Positions 28,035 to 34,790 of a DNA stretch of 64,000 nucleotides are shown here, piece after piece. Within the stretch, counting starts at the first letter, position 1. Each line of letters opens with the position of its first letter. A program made the translations under genes and the position numbers. The DNA is from Thiobacillus sp. SCUT-2. Lineage in GTDB: Bacteria; Pseudomonadota; Gammaproteobacteria; Burkholderiales; Thiobacillaceae. The stretch spans positions 2,542,001 through 2,606,000 of the forward strand of contig NZ_CP141769.1 in the NCBI RefSeq assembly GCF_035621355.1, read 5' to 3'. Under the pieces are notes generated by a model, which was given only the letters and a program-made list of their open reading frames with translations, ran no database searches and had not been told where the DNA came from.

Positions 28035-28846
28035 GCCAGCCGCCCCAGTTCGTCGCCCAGTTCGGCGCTGCGGCGGCTCGCCGCCTCCACCGCCTGCCCG
28101 ATGCCAGCCCTGACGCCGGCCGCGTCCAGCGCCGCCAGGCCGCGTTCGGTCGTGCCGCCCTTCGAGGTGACGCGCTGGCGCAGCACGGCCGGCTCCTCAC
28201 CCGACTCGAGCGCCAGCTTGGCCGCGCCGAAGAAGGTCTGCAGCGCGAGCTGGCGGGCCGTCTCGGCCGGCAGCCCCTGGGCGACGCCGGCGGCCTCGAG
28301 CGATTCGATGAAATAGAAGACGTAGGCCGGCCCGCTGCCCGACACCGCGGTCACCGCGTCGAGGCGCGTCTCGTCGTCCACCCACACGACGCCGCCGACG
28401 GCGCGCAGGATCGCCTCGGCCTGCGAGCGCGCGTCCGCGTCGACGCCGGGCGACGCGTAGAGGCCGCTGATGCCCGCCCGCACCAGCGCCGGCGTGTTGG
28501 GCATGGTACGGACGATGCGCGCGTGGCCGCCGAGCCAGCGGGCGAGGTCGGCGACCCGGATGCCGGCGGCGATCGAAACCACCAGATGGCCGGCCAGGCG
28601 GGTCGCCAGCGCCGCCGCCACCTCGGGCAGGGACTGCGGCTTCACCGCCAGCACGAGCAGCGGATGCAGGCGCGCCTGCGACAGGTCCGTGTGCGTCACC
28701 ACGCCGAAGCGGGCCGAAAGCTGCGCCCGGGCGTCGGCATTGACCTCGACCACCTCGATGTCGGTCGGCTGCGTGCCGCTGGCGATCAGCCCGCCGATGA
28801 TGGCCGCGGCCATGTTGCCGCCGCCGATGAAGCTTACCTTATGCAT
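28031..28846 (-). CDS. proC: Pyrroline-5-carboxylate reductase
   Basis: A 271-residue NAD(P)H enzyme for the last step of proline synthesis. The Rossmann motif FIGGGNMAAAIIGG is at the N-terminus, with LAVKPQ, MPNTPALV, and the signature SGSGPAYVFYFIESLEAA followed by the RVTSKGGTTERGL region. ATG at 28846 gives the conserved start MHKVSFIGG and overlaps yggS by 8 nt. proA for the preceding pathway step is at 56.8-58.1 kb. Confidence 0.97.
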   Translation of the reverse strand: MHKVSFIGGGNMAAAIIGGLIASGTQPTDIEVVEVNADARAQLSARFGVVTHTDLSQARLHPLLVLAVKPQSLPEVAAALATRLAGHLVVSIAAGIRVADLARWLGGHARIVRTMPNTPALVRAGISGLYASPGVDADARSQAEAILRAVGGVVWVDDETRLDAVTAVSGSGPAYVFYFIESLEAAGVAQGLPAETARQLALQTFFGAAKLALESGEEPAVLRQRVTSKGGTTERGLAALDAAGVRAGIGQAVEAASRRSAELGDELGRLA

Positions 28847-29582
28847 TCCTGATCCTTTTTCCAAACAGGGCCGTCCCGATCCGCACGATCGTCGCCCCTT
28901 CCTGTATCGCCGCCTCGAGATCGGCCGACATGCCCATCGACAGCGTGTCGAGGCCATGGCCACGCGCGCGCAGATCGTCGAACAGCTCGCGCACCTGCCG
29001 GAACGCCTCGCGCTGGGCGGCGGCATCCGCCGTCGGCGCCGGGATCGCCATCAAGCCGCGCAAATGCAGCCCCGGCAACTTGGCCACGGCCCCGGCCAGC
29101 GCCGGCAAGGCTGCCGGCGCCACCCCGCCCTTGCTCGCCTCGCCGCTGACGTTGACCTCGATGCAGACCTGCAGGGGCGGCAAGCCCGGCGGCCGCTGGG
29201 CCGACAGGCGCTCGGCGATCTTGAGGCGGTCGACGCTGTGCACCCAGGCGAAATTTTCCGCAATCGGCCGCGTCTTGTTGCTCTGGATCGGGCCGATGAA
29301 GTGCCATGCCAGCGGCAGATCGGCCAGTGCCGCCTGCTTGGCCTGCGCCTCCTGCAGGTAGTTCTCGCCGAACGCGAGCTGGCCGCACGCCGCCAGCTCG
29401 CGCACCGCGGCCGCGCCGAAGGTCTTGCTGACCGCCAGCAGCGTGACCCCTGCCGGATCGCGCATCGCCGCCGCCGCGGCCGCGGCGATGCGGGCCCGCA
29501 CCGCCTGCAGCCGCCCCGCCGCAGCCCCGCCACAGGCCGGCCCGCGAGGCTCAAGTTCGGGCATTCCAGAACCGTTATCCAT
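28839..29582 (-). CDS. yggS: YggS family PLP-binding homeostasis protein
   Basis: A 247-residue single-domain alanine-racemase-fold protein that buffers pyridoxal phosphate. The PLP Lys is in LLAVSKTF, and further motifs are FGENYLQEAQ, WHFIGPIQSNKTR, EVNVSGEASKGG, and SMGMSADLEAAIQEGATIVRIG at the C-terminus. The N-terminal 20 residues are variable and the true start may be an ATG 18 nt downstream (29564). First gene of the leftward operon, divergent from pilT with 48 nt between. Confidence 0.94.
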   Translation of the reverse strand: MDNGSGMPELEPRGPACGGAAAGRLQAVRARIAAAAAAAMRDPAGVTLLAVSKTFGAAAVRELAACGQLAFGENYLQEAQAKQAALADLPLAWHFIGPIQSNKTRPIAENFAWVHSVDRLKIAERLSAQRPPGLPPLQVCIEVNVSGEASKGGVAPAALPALAGAVAKLPGLHLRGLMAIPAPTADAAAQREAFRQVRELFDDLRARGHGLDTLSMGMSADLEAAIQEGATIVRIGTALFGKRIRNA

Positions 29583-29630
29583 TGCGATTATTATCTGTCA
29601 AAACCCCACCCAAAACTGTACGAGGCACGC

Positions 29631-30674
29631 GTGGATATTTCTGAACTGCTGGCATTCGCCGTCAAGAACAAGGCATCGGACTTGCACCTCTCGGCGGGCC
29701 TGCCGCCGATGATCCGGGTCAACGGCGACATCCGCCGCATCAACCTGCCGCCGATGGACCACAAGGACGTGCACCGCATGGTGTACGACATCATGAACGA
29801 CAGCCAGCGCAAGGTGTACGAGGAGACGCTGGAAATCGACTTCTCGTTCGAGATTCCCTCGCTGGCGCGCTTCCGCGTCAACGCGTTCAACCAGCAGTAC
29901 GGCGCCGGCGCCGTGTTCCGGACCATTCCCTCCAAGGTGCTGACGCTCGAGGAGCTCAACGCGCCGCCCATCTTCAAGGAGATCTCGGACCAGCCGCGCG
30001 GCATCGTGCTGGTCACCGGCCCGACCGGCTCCGGCAAGTCGACCACGCTGGCGGCGATGATGGACTACGTCAACGAGAACCAGTACGCCCACATCCTCAC
30101 CGTCGAGGACCCGATCGAATTCGTGCACCAGAGCAAGAAGTGCCTGATCAACCAGCGCGAGGTCGGGCCGCATACGCTGTCGTTCAACAACGCGCTGCGC
30201 TCGGCGCTGCGTGAGGACCCGGACGTCATCCTGGTCGGCGAATTGCGCGACCTCGAAACGATCCGCCTGGCGCTCACCGCCGCCGAGACCGGCCACCTCG
30301 TGTTCGGCACCCTGCACACCTCGTCGGCCGCCAAGACGATCGACCGCGTGGTCGACGTGTTCCCCGCGGCGGAAAAGGAAATGGTGCGCTCGATGCTGTC
30401 GGAATCGCTGCGCGCGGTGATCTCGCAGACGCTGTTGAAGACCAAGGACGGCGCCGGCCGCGTCGCCGCGCACGAGATCATGATCGGCACCCCGGCCATC
30501 CGCAACCTGATCCGCGAGAACAAGGTCGCGCAGATGTACTCGGCGATCCAGACCGGCGGCAACCTGGGCATGCAGACGCTCGACCAGAACCTGCAGGACC
30601 TGGTGCGGCGCAACATCGTCGCTCCGGGCGTGGCGCGCGCCGCGGCGCAGAACAAAGAAGCCTTCACGGGCTGA
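29631..30674 (+). CDS. pilT: Type IV pilus retraction ATPase PilT
   Basis: A 347-residue hexameric ATPase that drives pilus retraction. The N-terminal domain ELLAFAVKNKASDLHLSAG is followed by the Walker A GPTGSGKST (about 136), the Asp box TVEDPIEF, Walker B ILVGELRD, the His box GHLVFGTLHT, and the AIRNLIRE retraction motif. The GTG at 29631 is the expected start by alignment with the family (V/M-DI-x-ELLAF) and has CGAGG upstream. pilU follows after 10 nt. Confidence 0.96.
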   Translation: MDISELLAFAVKNKASDLHLSAGLPPMIRVNGDIRRINLPPMDHKDVHRMVYDIMNDSQRKVYEETLEIDFSFEIPSLARFRVNAFNQQYGAGAVFRTIPSKVLTLEELNAPPIFKEISDQPRGIVLVTGPTGSGKSTTLAAMMDYVNENQYAHILTVEDPIEFVHQSKKCLINQREVGPHTLSFNNALRSALREDPDVILVGELRDLETIRLALTAAETGHLVFGTLHTSSAAKTIDRVVDVFPAAEKEMVRSMLSESLRAVISQTLLKTKDGAGRVAAHEIMIGTPAIRNLIRENKVAQMYSAIQTGGNLGMQTLDQNLQDLVRRNIVAPGVARAAAQNKEAFTG

Positions 30675-30684
30675 GGACCGAACG

Positions 30685-31812
30685 ATGAACGCCGAAAAAA
30701 CCGTCCACGACCTGCTGCGCCTGATGCTGGCGAAGAACGCCTCCGACCTCTTCATCACCGCGGGCTTCCCGCCCGCGATCAAGGTCGACGGCAAGATCAC
30801 CCCGGTGTCGAACCAGAGCCTGACGCCTGCCCACACCAGCGAGCTCGCACGTTCGATCATGAACGAGCGGCAATGGAAGGATTTCGAGGCCACCAACGAA
30901 TCCAACTTCGCGATCAGCCCGCCCGAGATCGGCCGCTTCCGCGTCAACGTCTTCGTGCAGCAGGGCCGCGTCGGCATCGTGATGCGGACGATCAACACCA
31001 AGATCCCGAAGATGGAGGAGCTGAACCTGCCGCCCATCCTCAAGGACGTCGCGATGATCAAGCGCGGACTGGTGATCTTCGTCGGCGGCACCGGCACCGG
31101 TAAATCGACCTCGCTGGCGGCGATGGTGGGCTACCGCAACGAGAACGACGCCGGGCACATCATCACCGTCGAGGACCCGATCGAATACGTCCACGAGCAC
31201 CGGAAATCGATCATCACCCAGCGCGAGGTCGGCATCGACACCGACAACTGGTTCTCGGCGCTGAAGAACACCCTGCGCCAGGCGCCCGACGTCATCCTCA
31301 TCGGCGAAATCCGCGACCGCGACACCATGGAATACGCCATCGCCTTCGCCGAAACCGGCCACCTGTGCCTGTCGACGCTGCACGCCAACAGCGCCAACCA
31401 GGCGCTCGACCGCATCATCAACTTCTTCCCCGAGGAAAAGCGCGACCAGCTGCTGATGGACCTGTCGCTCAACCTCAAGGCCTTCATCTCGCAGCGCCTC
31501 GTGCCGCGCAAGGGCACCAACGGCCGCGTCGCCGCGGTCGAGATCCTGCTCAACTCGCCGCTGATCGCCGACCTGATCTTCAAGGGCCACGTGCACGAGA
31601 TCAAGGAGATCATGGCGAAGTCGCGCGAGCTCGGCATGCAGACCTTCGACCAGGCGCTATTCGACCTCTACGAGGCCGGCATGATTTCCTACGAGGACGC
31701 GCTACGCAACGCCGACAGCCTCAACGACCTGCGCCTGCAGATCAAGCTGCACGGCCAGGAAGCCAAGGGGCGCGACATGATGGCGGGACTGGATCACCTC
31801 GATATCGTGTAA
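30685..31812 (+). CDS. pilU: Type IV pilus retraction ATPase PilU (PilT paralogue)
   Basis: A 375-residue PilT/PilU-family ATPase. Walker A is GGTGTGKST, the Asp box TVEDPIEYVHEH, Walker B ILIGEIRDR and the His box GHLCLSTLHANS. The longer C-terminus and the sequence FFPEEKRDQLLMDLSLNLKAF identify it as PilU rather than a second PilT. PilU assists PilT under load. The structural pilus genes are elsewhere. Confidence 0.95.
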   Translation: MNAEKTVHDLLRLMLAKNASDLFITAGFPPAIKVDGKITPVSNQSLTPAHTSELARSIMNERQWKDFEATNESNFAISPPEIGRFRVNVFVQQGRVGIVMRTINTKIPKMEELNLPPILKDVAMIKRGLVIFVGGTGTGKSTSLAAMVGYRNENDAGHIITVEDPIEYVHEHRKSIITQREVGIDTDNWFSALKNTLRQAPDVILIGEIRDRDTMEYAIAFAETGHLCLSTLHANSANQALDRIINFFPEEKRDQLLMDLSLNLKAFISQRLVPRKGTNGRVAAVEILLNSPLIADLIFKGHVHEIKEIMAKSRELGMQTFDQALFDLYEAGMISYEDALRNADSLNDLRLQIKLHGQEAKGRDMMAGLDHLDIV

Positions 31813-31824
31813 GTAATTACGCGT

Positions 31825-31865
31825 GCAAAAAGAAACAGGGTGCGATGCACCCTGTTTCTTTTTGC
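31825..31865. terminator. Perfect 19-bp bidirectional terminator after pilU
   Basis: Two 19-nt arms are exact reverse complements around a GAT loop. A5 on the left and T5 on the right give a T run for both directions, so the element can stop pilU and the convergent orphan gene. It is one of the strongest hairpins in the window. Confidence 0.93.
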
Positions 31866-31903
31866 TGGATTCGAATTGAACGGCTCGCCGCAATACATCA
31901 AGT

Positions 31904-32287
31904 CTACTTCCCATCAAGTCGTTTCAGGAACTGTTGGTCGTTTATTTTGCCGCTTCTGAAATTATCAAAATCTTCTCTCTTAAATGAGAAAATCCTGTTG
32001 TCGACAGATACTGAGACGTTTTTCCAGTTGCTGATATTGTTGTTCACTCTATTTAACGCTACAGCGGTATCTATGACGATGTCTCTTTCGTCACCAATGC
32101 CACCCTTGCTTGCAACGACCTTAATATCGCTTGCTTTTAGCTCAACCGACTTTAGGACGCCTTTGGAGCTTTGGCCGAATTTGGTTGCAATGGCGTTCTG
32201 AATGGTTTGAACGTCAGAACCAAAAGACACCGACACACAACAAAACATTAATAGTGCTCCAACAAAGTGGCCCACAGAAATTCTCAT
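31904..32287 (-). CDS. Orphan hypothetical secreted protein, AT-rich
   Basis: A 127-residue protein I do not recognise. It starts with a signal peptide (VGALLMFCCVSVSFG) and continues as a soluble domain with a Ser/Lys/Asn-rich composition unlike its neighbours. G+C is about 37% in the two lines counted (31921-32040), far below the flanking genes, and codons such as ATA, TTA and AGA are used freely. It sits alone between the terminator after pilU and a REP-like element. Recent horizontal acquisition is the likely explanation. It could also be a decaying gene. Confidence 0.6.
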   Translation of the reverse strand: MRISVGHFVGALLMFCCVSVSFGSDVQTIQNAIATKFGQSSKGVLKSVELKASDIKVVASKGGIGDERDIVIDTAVALNRVNNNISNWKNVSVSVDNRIFSFKREDFDNFRSGKINDQQFLKRLDGK

Positions 32288-32358
32288 TTCGAATTCTCCA
32301 TTTCATTTCTCCCCAGGGGATTTAAACAGTACCCATTAACATCTTTGTACATAAAACA

Positions 32359-32400
32359 GGGTCAGAAACCATTATTGATGGCCGGCAACGGTGTCTGACC
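32359..32400. repeat. REP-like imperfect palindrome
   Basis: The arms GGGTCAGAAACC (32359-32370) and GGTGTCTGACC (32390-32400) are imperfectly complementary and enclose a 19-nt spacer. Elements with GTCAGA/TCTGAC cores are dispersed in proteobacterial genomes and often linked to REP-associated transposases, but none is present here. The palindrome overlaps the 3' end of the methyltransferase gene. Confidence 0.45.
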
Positions 32401-33622
32401 TTTTCGCCTTCATCGACCCCGCAATCAGCTTGTACTGCAAAAACCGCGTCTCGATCTGCCCGTTGAACAGGGGAATGCGGCGGCTCGCCTTCAGCCCGAT
32501 CGCCTTCGGCAGCAGCGGGTCGCCCGAAATGATCCACGCCTCCCAGCCGGCGAAGTTCTGCTTCAGCCAGTCGCCCAGCAGCGGGTACCACTCGGCCAGG
32601 TCCTCGGCCTCGCCGATGCGCTCGCCGTAGGGCGGGTTGGTGACGAGGGTGCCGACCGGCGTCGGGGCCTTGAGGTCGAGGACGTCGGAGACCTTGAGTT
32701 CGATGGAATCGGCGTAGCCCGCGGCGGCGAGGTTGTTGCGCGCCTTGTCGAGCACCCAGCGGTCGCGGTCCGCGCCGAAGATCGGCAGCCGCGTCAGCGG
32801 CTTTTCCTTCGCCTTCGCCTCGTTCTTGATGCGCTGCCACAGCGCCGCGTCGAAGTCGCGGTAGTGCTCGAAGGCGAAATGGCGGCTGCGCCCGGGCGCG
32901 CGGTTCAGCGCCATGTCGGCGGCTTCGAGCAGGATGGTGCCAGCGCCGCACATGGGGTCGAGGAGCGGCGTACCGGGTTCCCAGCCGGACAGCAGCAAGA
33001 GGCCGGCGGCGAGGTTTTCCTTGATCGACGCCGCGCTCGCCTCGCGCTTGAAGCCGCGCTTGAACAGCGGCTCACCCGAGGTGTCGAGGTAGAACGTCGC
33101 GGCGTCCGGCGTGAGGAAGGCATAGATCGGCACGTCGGGCGACTCGGTGTCGACGCTGGGGCGCGCGCGGGTCTCCTCGCGGAAGCGGTCGCAGATCGCG
33201 TCCTTGATTTTCAGCGTGATGAAGTTGAGGCTCTTCAGCGGCGCGTTCTGCGCACCCACTTTCACGGCAATGGTCTTGCTGACGTCGAACCAGTCCGGCC
33301 AGGGCAGGTCGAGCGCGGCGCGGTAGATGTGCTCTTCCTTGCGGTAGCGCGTGTAGCCGACCTTGCGCAGGATGCGGGTGGCGGTGCGCGAGGTGAGGTT
33401 GGCGCGCATCTCGGCGGCAGCGTCGGCGGTGAACAGCACGCCGGCGGGCAACTGGCGCACGACCCGCGCGCCGGCCGCGTTCAGCTCGGCGACCAGCAGT
33501 TCCTCCAGCCCGCGCGGGCAGGTGGCGAAATGGCTGGCGGGCGGCAGGGCCTCGCGCTCGGGGCGGATGGGGTGCGGCGCGGGTTTACGGCCGGGCTGGG
33601 ATTTTTCGGGGTGGGGCTTCAA
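32372..33622 (-). CDS. THUMP-domain 23S rRNA guanine methyltransferase (RlmL N-terminal type)
   Basis: A 416-residue SAM-dependent RNA methyltransferase. A ferredoxin-like/THUMP region (about 25-180) is followed by the catalytic domain, with LLDPMCGAGTILLEAADMA (SAM site) and NPPYGERIG (catalytic). It corresponds to the N-terminal half of E. coli RlmL, which methylates G2445, without the RlmK half; betaproteobacteria and Gram-positives commonly have this single form. The last residues (RSDTVAGHQ) and the stop codon are read from a REP-like palindrome, so the C-terminus is not native sequence. Confidence 0.88.
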   Translation of the reverse strand: MKPHPEKSQPGRKPAPHPIRPEREALPPASHFATCPRGLEELLVAELNAAGARVVRQLPAGVLFTADAAAEMRANLTSRTATRILRKVGYTRYRKEEHIYRAALDLPWPDWFDVSKTIAVKVGAQNAPLKSLNFITLKIKDAICDRFREETRARPSVDTESPDVPIYAFLTPDAATFYLDTSGEPLFKRGFKREASAASIKENLAAGLLLLSGWEPGTPLLDPMCGAGTILLEAADMALNRAPGRSRHFAFEHYRDFDAALWQRIKNEAKAKEKPLTRLPIFGADRDRWVLDKARNNLAAAGYADSIELKVSDVLDLKAPTPVGTLVTNPPYGERIGEAEDLAEWYPLLGDWLKQNFAGWEAWIISGDPLLPKAIGLKASRRIPLFNGQIETRFLQYKLIAGSMKAKRSDTVAGHQ

Positions 33623-33641
33623 AAAATGCTTTCAGGAATGC

Positions 33642-34055
33642 TCAAAACGGTTTCAACACCACCAGCAGCACCACGACGAGCAGCACGATCACCGGGATTT
33701 CGTTGAACCAGCGGAACCAGACGTGCGACTTGGTGTTCTGACGGGCCTCGAAGTCGCGCAGCAGGCGCTTGCAGACATGGTGATAGCCGACCAGGCCGGC
33801 GACCAGTGCCAGTTTCAGCCACAGCCAGCCCATGGTCGGCCGCCAGTACGCGAGCCACAGCCAGGTGCCGGTGACGAGCGTGAGCAGCATGATGGGCGTG
33901 ACGAACCGATACAATTTGTTCGCCATCAGCAGCAGCCGGTCGTAGGCGGCGTCGTTCGTCTCCATCGCCAGGTTGACGAAGATGCGCGGCAGGTAGAACA
34001 GGCCGGCGAACCAGCTGACCACCATCACGATATGAAACGATTTCAGCCACAGCAT
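33642..34055 (-). CDS. hemJ: HemJ/CopD-like membrane protein, probable protoporphyrinogen IX oxidase
   Basis: A 137-residue membrane protein with four predicted helices. Family residues include the N-terminal KSFHIVMVVSWFAGLFYLPRIFVN, with the conserved His, and later KLYRFVTP and WLWLKLALV. HemJ oxidises protoporphyrinogen IX in many proteobacteria that lack HemG/HemY. The open frame continues upstream, but the conserved MLWLKSFH start is at 34055. That ATG overlaps the start codon of the divergent thioredoxin-like gene. Function is inferred from family similarity. Confidence 0.87.
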   Translation of the reverse strand: MLWLKSFHIVMVVSWFAGLFYLPRIFVNLAMETNDAAYDRLLLMANKLYRFVTPIMLLTLVTGTWLWLAYWRPTMGWLWLKLALVAGLVGYHHVCKRLLRDFEARQNTKSHVWFRWFNEIPVIVLLVVVLLVVLKPF

Positions 34056-34590
34056 GGATAGACGCGCCTTCGTAAAAAAATGGACACCGAGTCCGCTGAC
34101 CCTGATTTTACTGGGTTTGATCGCCTGGCTGTGGTTCCGCCCGCCCGCCGACGTCAGCGACGAGGACCGTGCGGCGGCGCCGTGGCAGGCCGTCGCGACC
34201 GACGGCCGCACGGTGGGCAGCGCGTCGCTCGAGGGCCGGGTCGTGCTGGTGAACTTCTGGGCGACGTGGTGCCCGTATTGCCGCAAGGAAATGCCGGCGA
34301 TCGACCGCTTCTGGCGCGACTACCGCGACAAGGGCTTCGAGGTCGTGGCAATCAGCGTCGACGATCCGCCGGAGAAGATCGCAGCCTGGATGAAGGACAA
34401 GGGCTACACCTTCACGGCCGCGCCGACCAATGCCTCGGTCGCCGCCGCGTTCGGCGACATCCGCACGGTACCGACCTCGTTCATCGTCGACGCGGACGGC
34501 CGCATCCGCCACAAGATCAGCGGCCAGGTCTACTACGGCCGCCTCGAAGAACTCATCGCCCCCCTGCTTCCCCGGTCCCGCACGCCATGA
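34054..34590 (+). CDS. Membrane-anchored TlpA-like thiol:disulfide oxidoreductase
   Basis: A 178-residue protein with an N-terminal membrane helix (LTLILLGLIAWLWF) and a periplasmic thioredoxin/AhpC-TSA fold. Active site is WCPYC in VLVNFWATWCPYCRKEMP (about residue 72), and the cis-Pro loop is TVPTSFIVD. Proteins of this type reduce apocytochrome c or other exported thiols. The ATG overlaps the start of the divergent hemJ (shared CATG), leaving no room for a leader. The 3' end overlaps slyX by 4 nt. Confidence 0.87.
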   Translation: MDRRAFVKKWTPSPLTLILLGLIAWLWFRPPADVSDEDRAAAPWQAVATDGRTVGSASLEGRVVLVNFWATWCPYCRKEMPAIDRFWRDYRDKGFEVVAISVDDPPEKIAAWMKDKGYTFTAAPTNASVAAAFGDIRTVPTSFIVDADGRIRHKISGQVYYGRLEELIAPLLPRSRTP

Positions 34591-34790
34591 ACGAAGCCCG
34601 CCTCGTCGAACTCGAAACCAAGCTCGCCTTCGCCGAAGACCTGCTCGACACGCTGAACCAGACCGTGGTCCGCCAGCAGGCGCAGATCGACCTGCTGCAG
34701 GAGCAGCTCCGCCTGCTGCACCGGCAGCTGCAGGACATGCGGCCGGACGACGCGCGCACGCTGCGCGACGAGATTCCGCCGCACTACTGA
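34587..34790 (+). CDS. slyX: SlyX family protein
   Basis: A 67-residue, almost entirely coiled-coil protein (ELETKLAFAEDLLDTLNQTVVRQQ, then heptads of Leu/Gln) ending in PPHY, the SlyX signature C-terminus. Function is unknown. It overlaps the thioredoxin-like gene by ATGA and the convergent GGDEF-EAL gene by 7 nt. Confidence 0.9.
   Translation: MNEARLVELETKLAFAEDLLDTLNQTVVRQQAQIDLLQEQLRLLHRQLQDMRPDDARTLRDEIPPHY

Noticed and set aside
31904..32287. Toxin-antitoxin or phage remnant
   Set aside because: A single exported protein without partner gene, integrase or phage motif; no evidence beyond composition.
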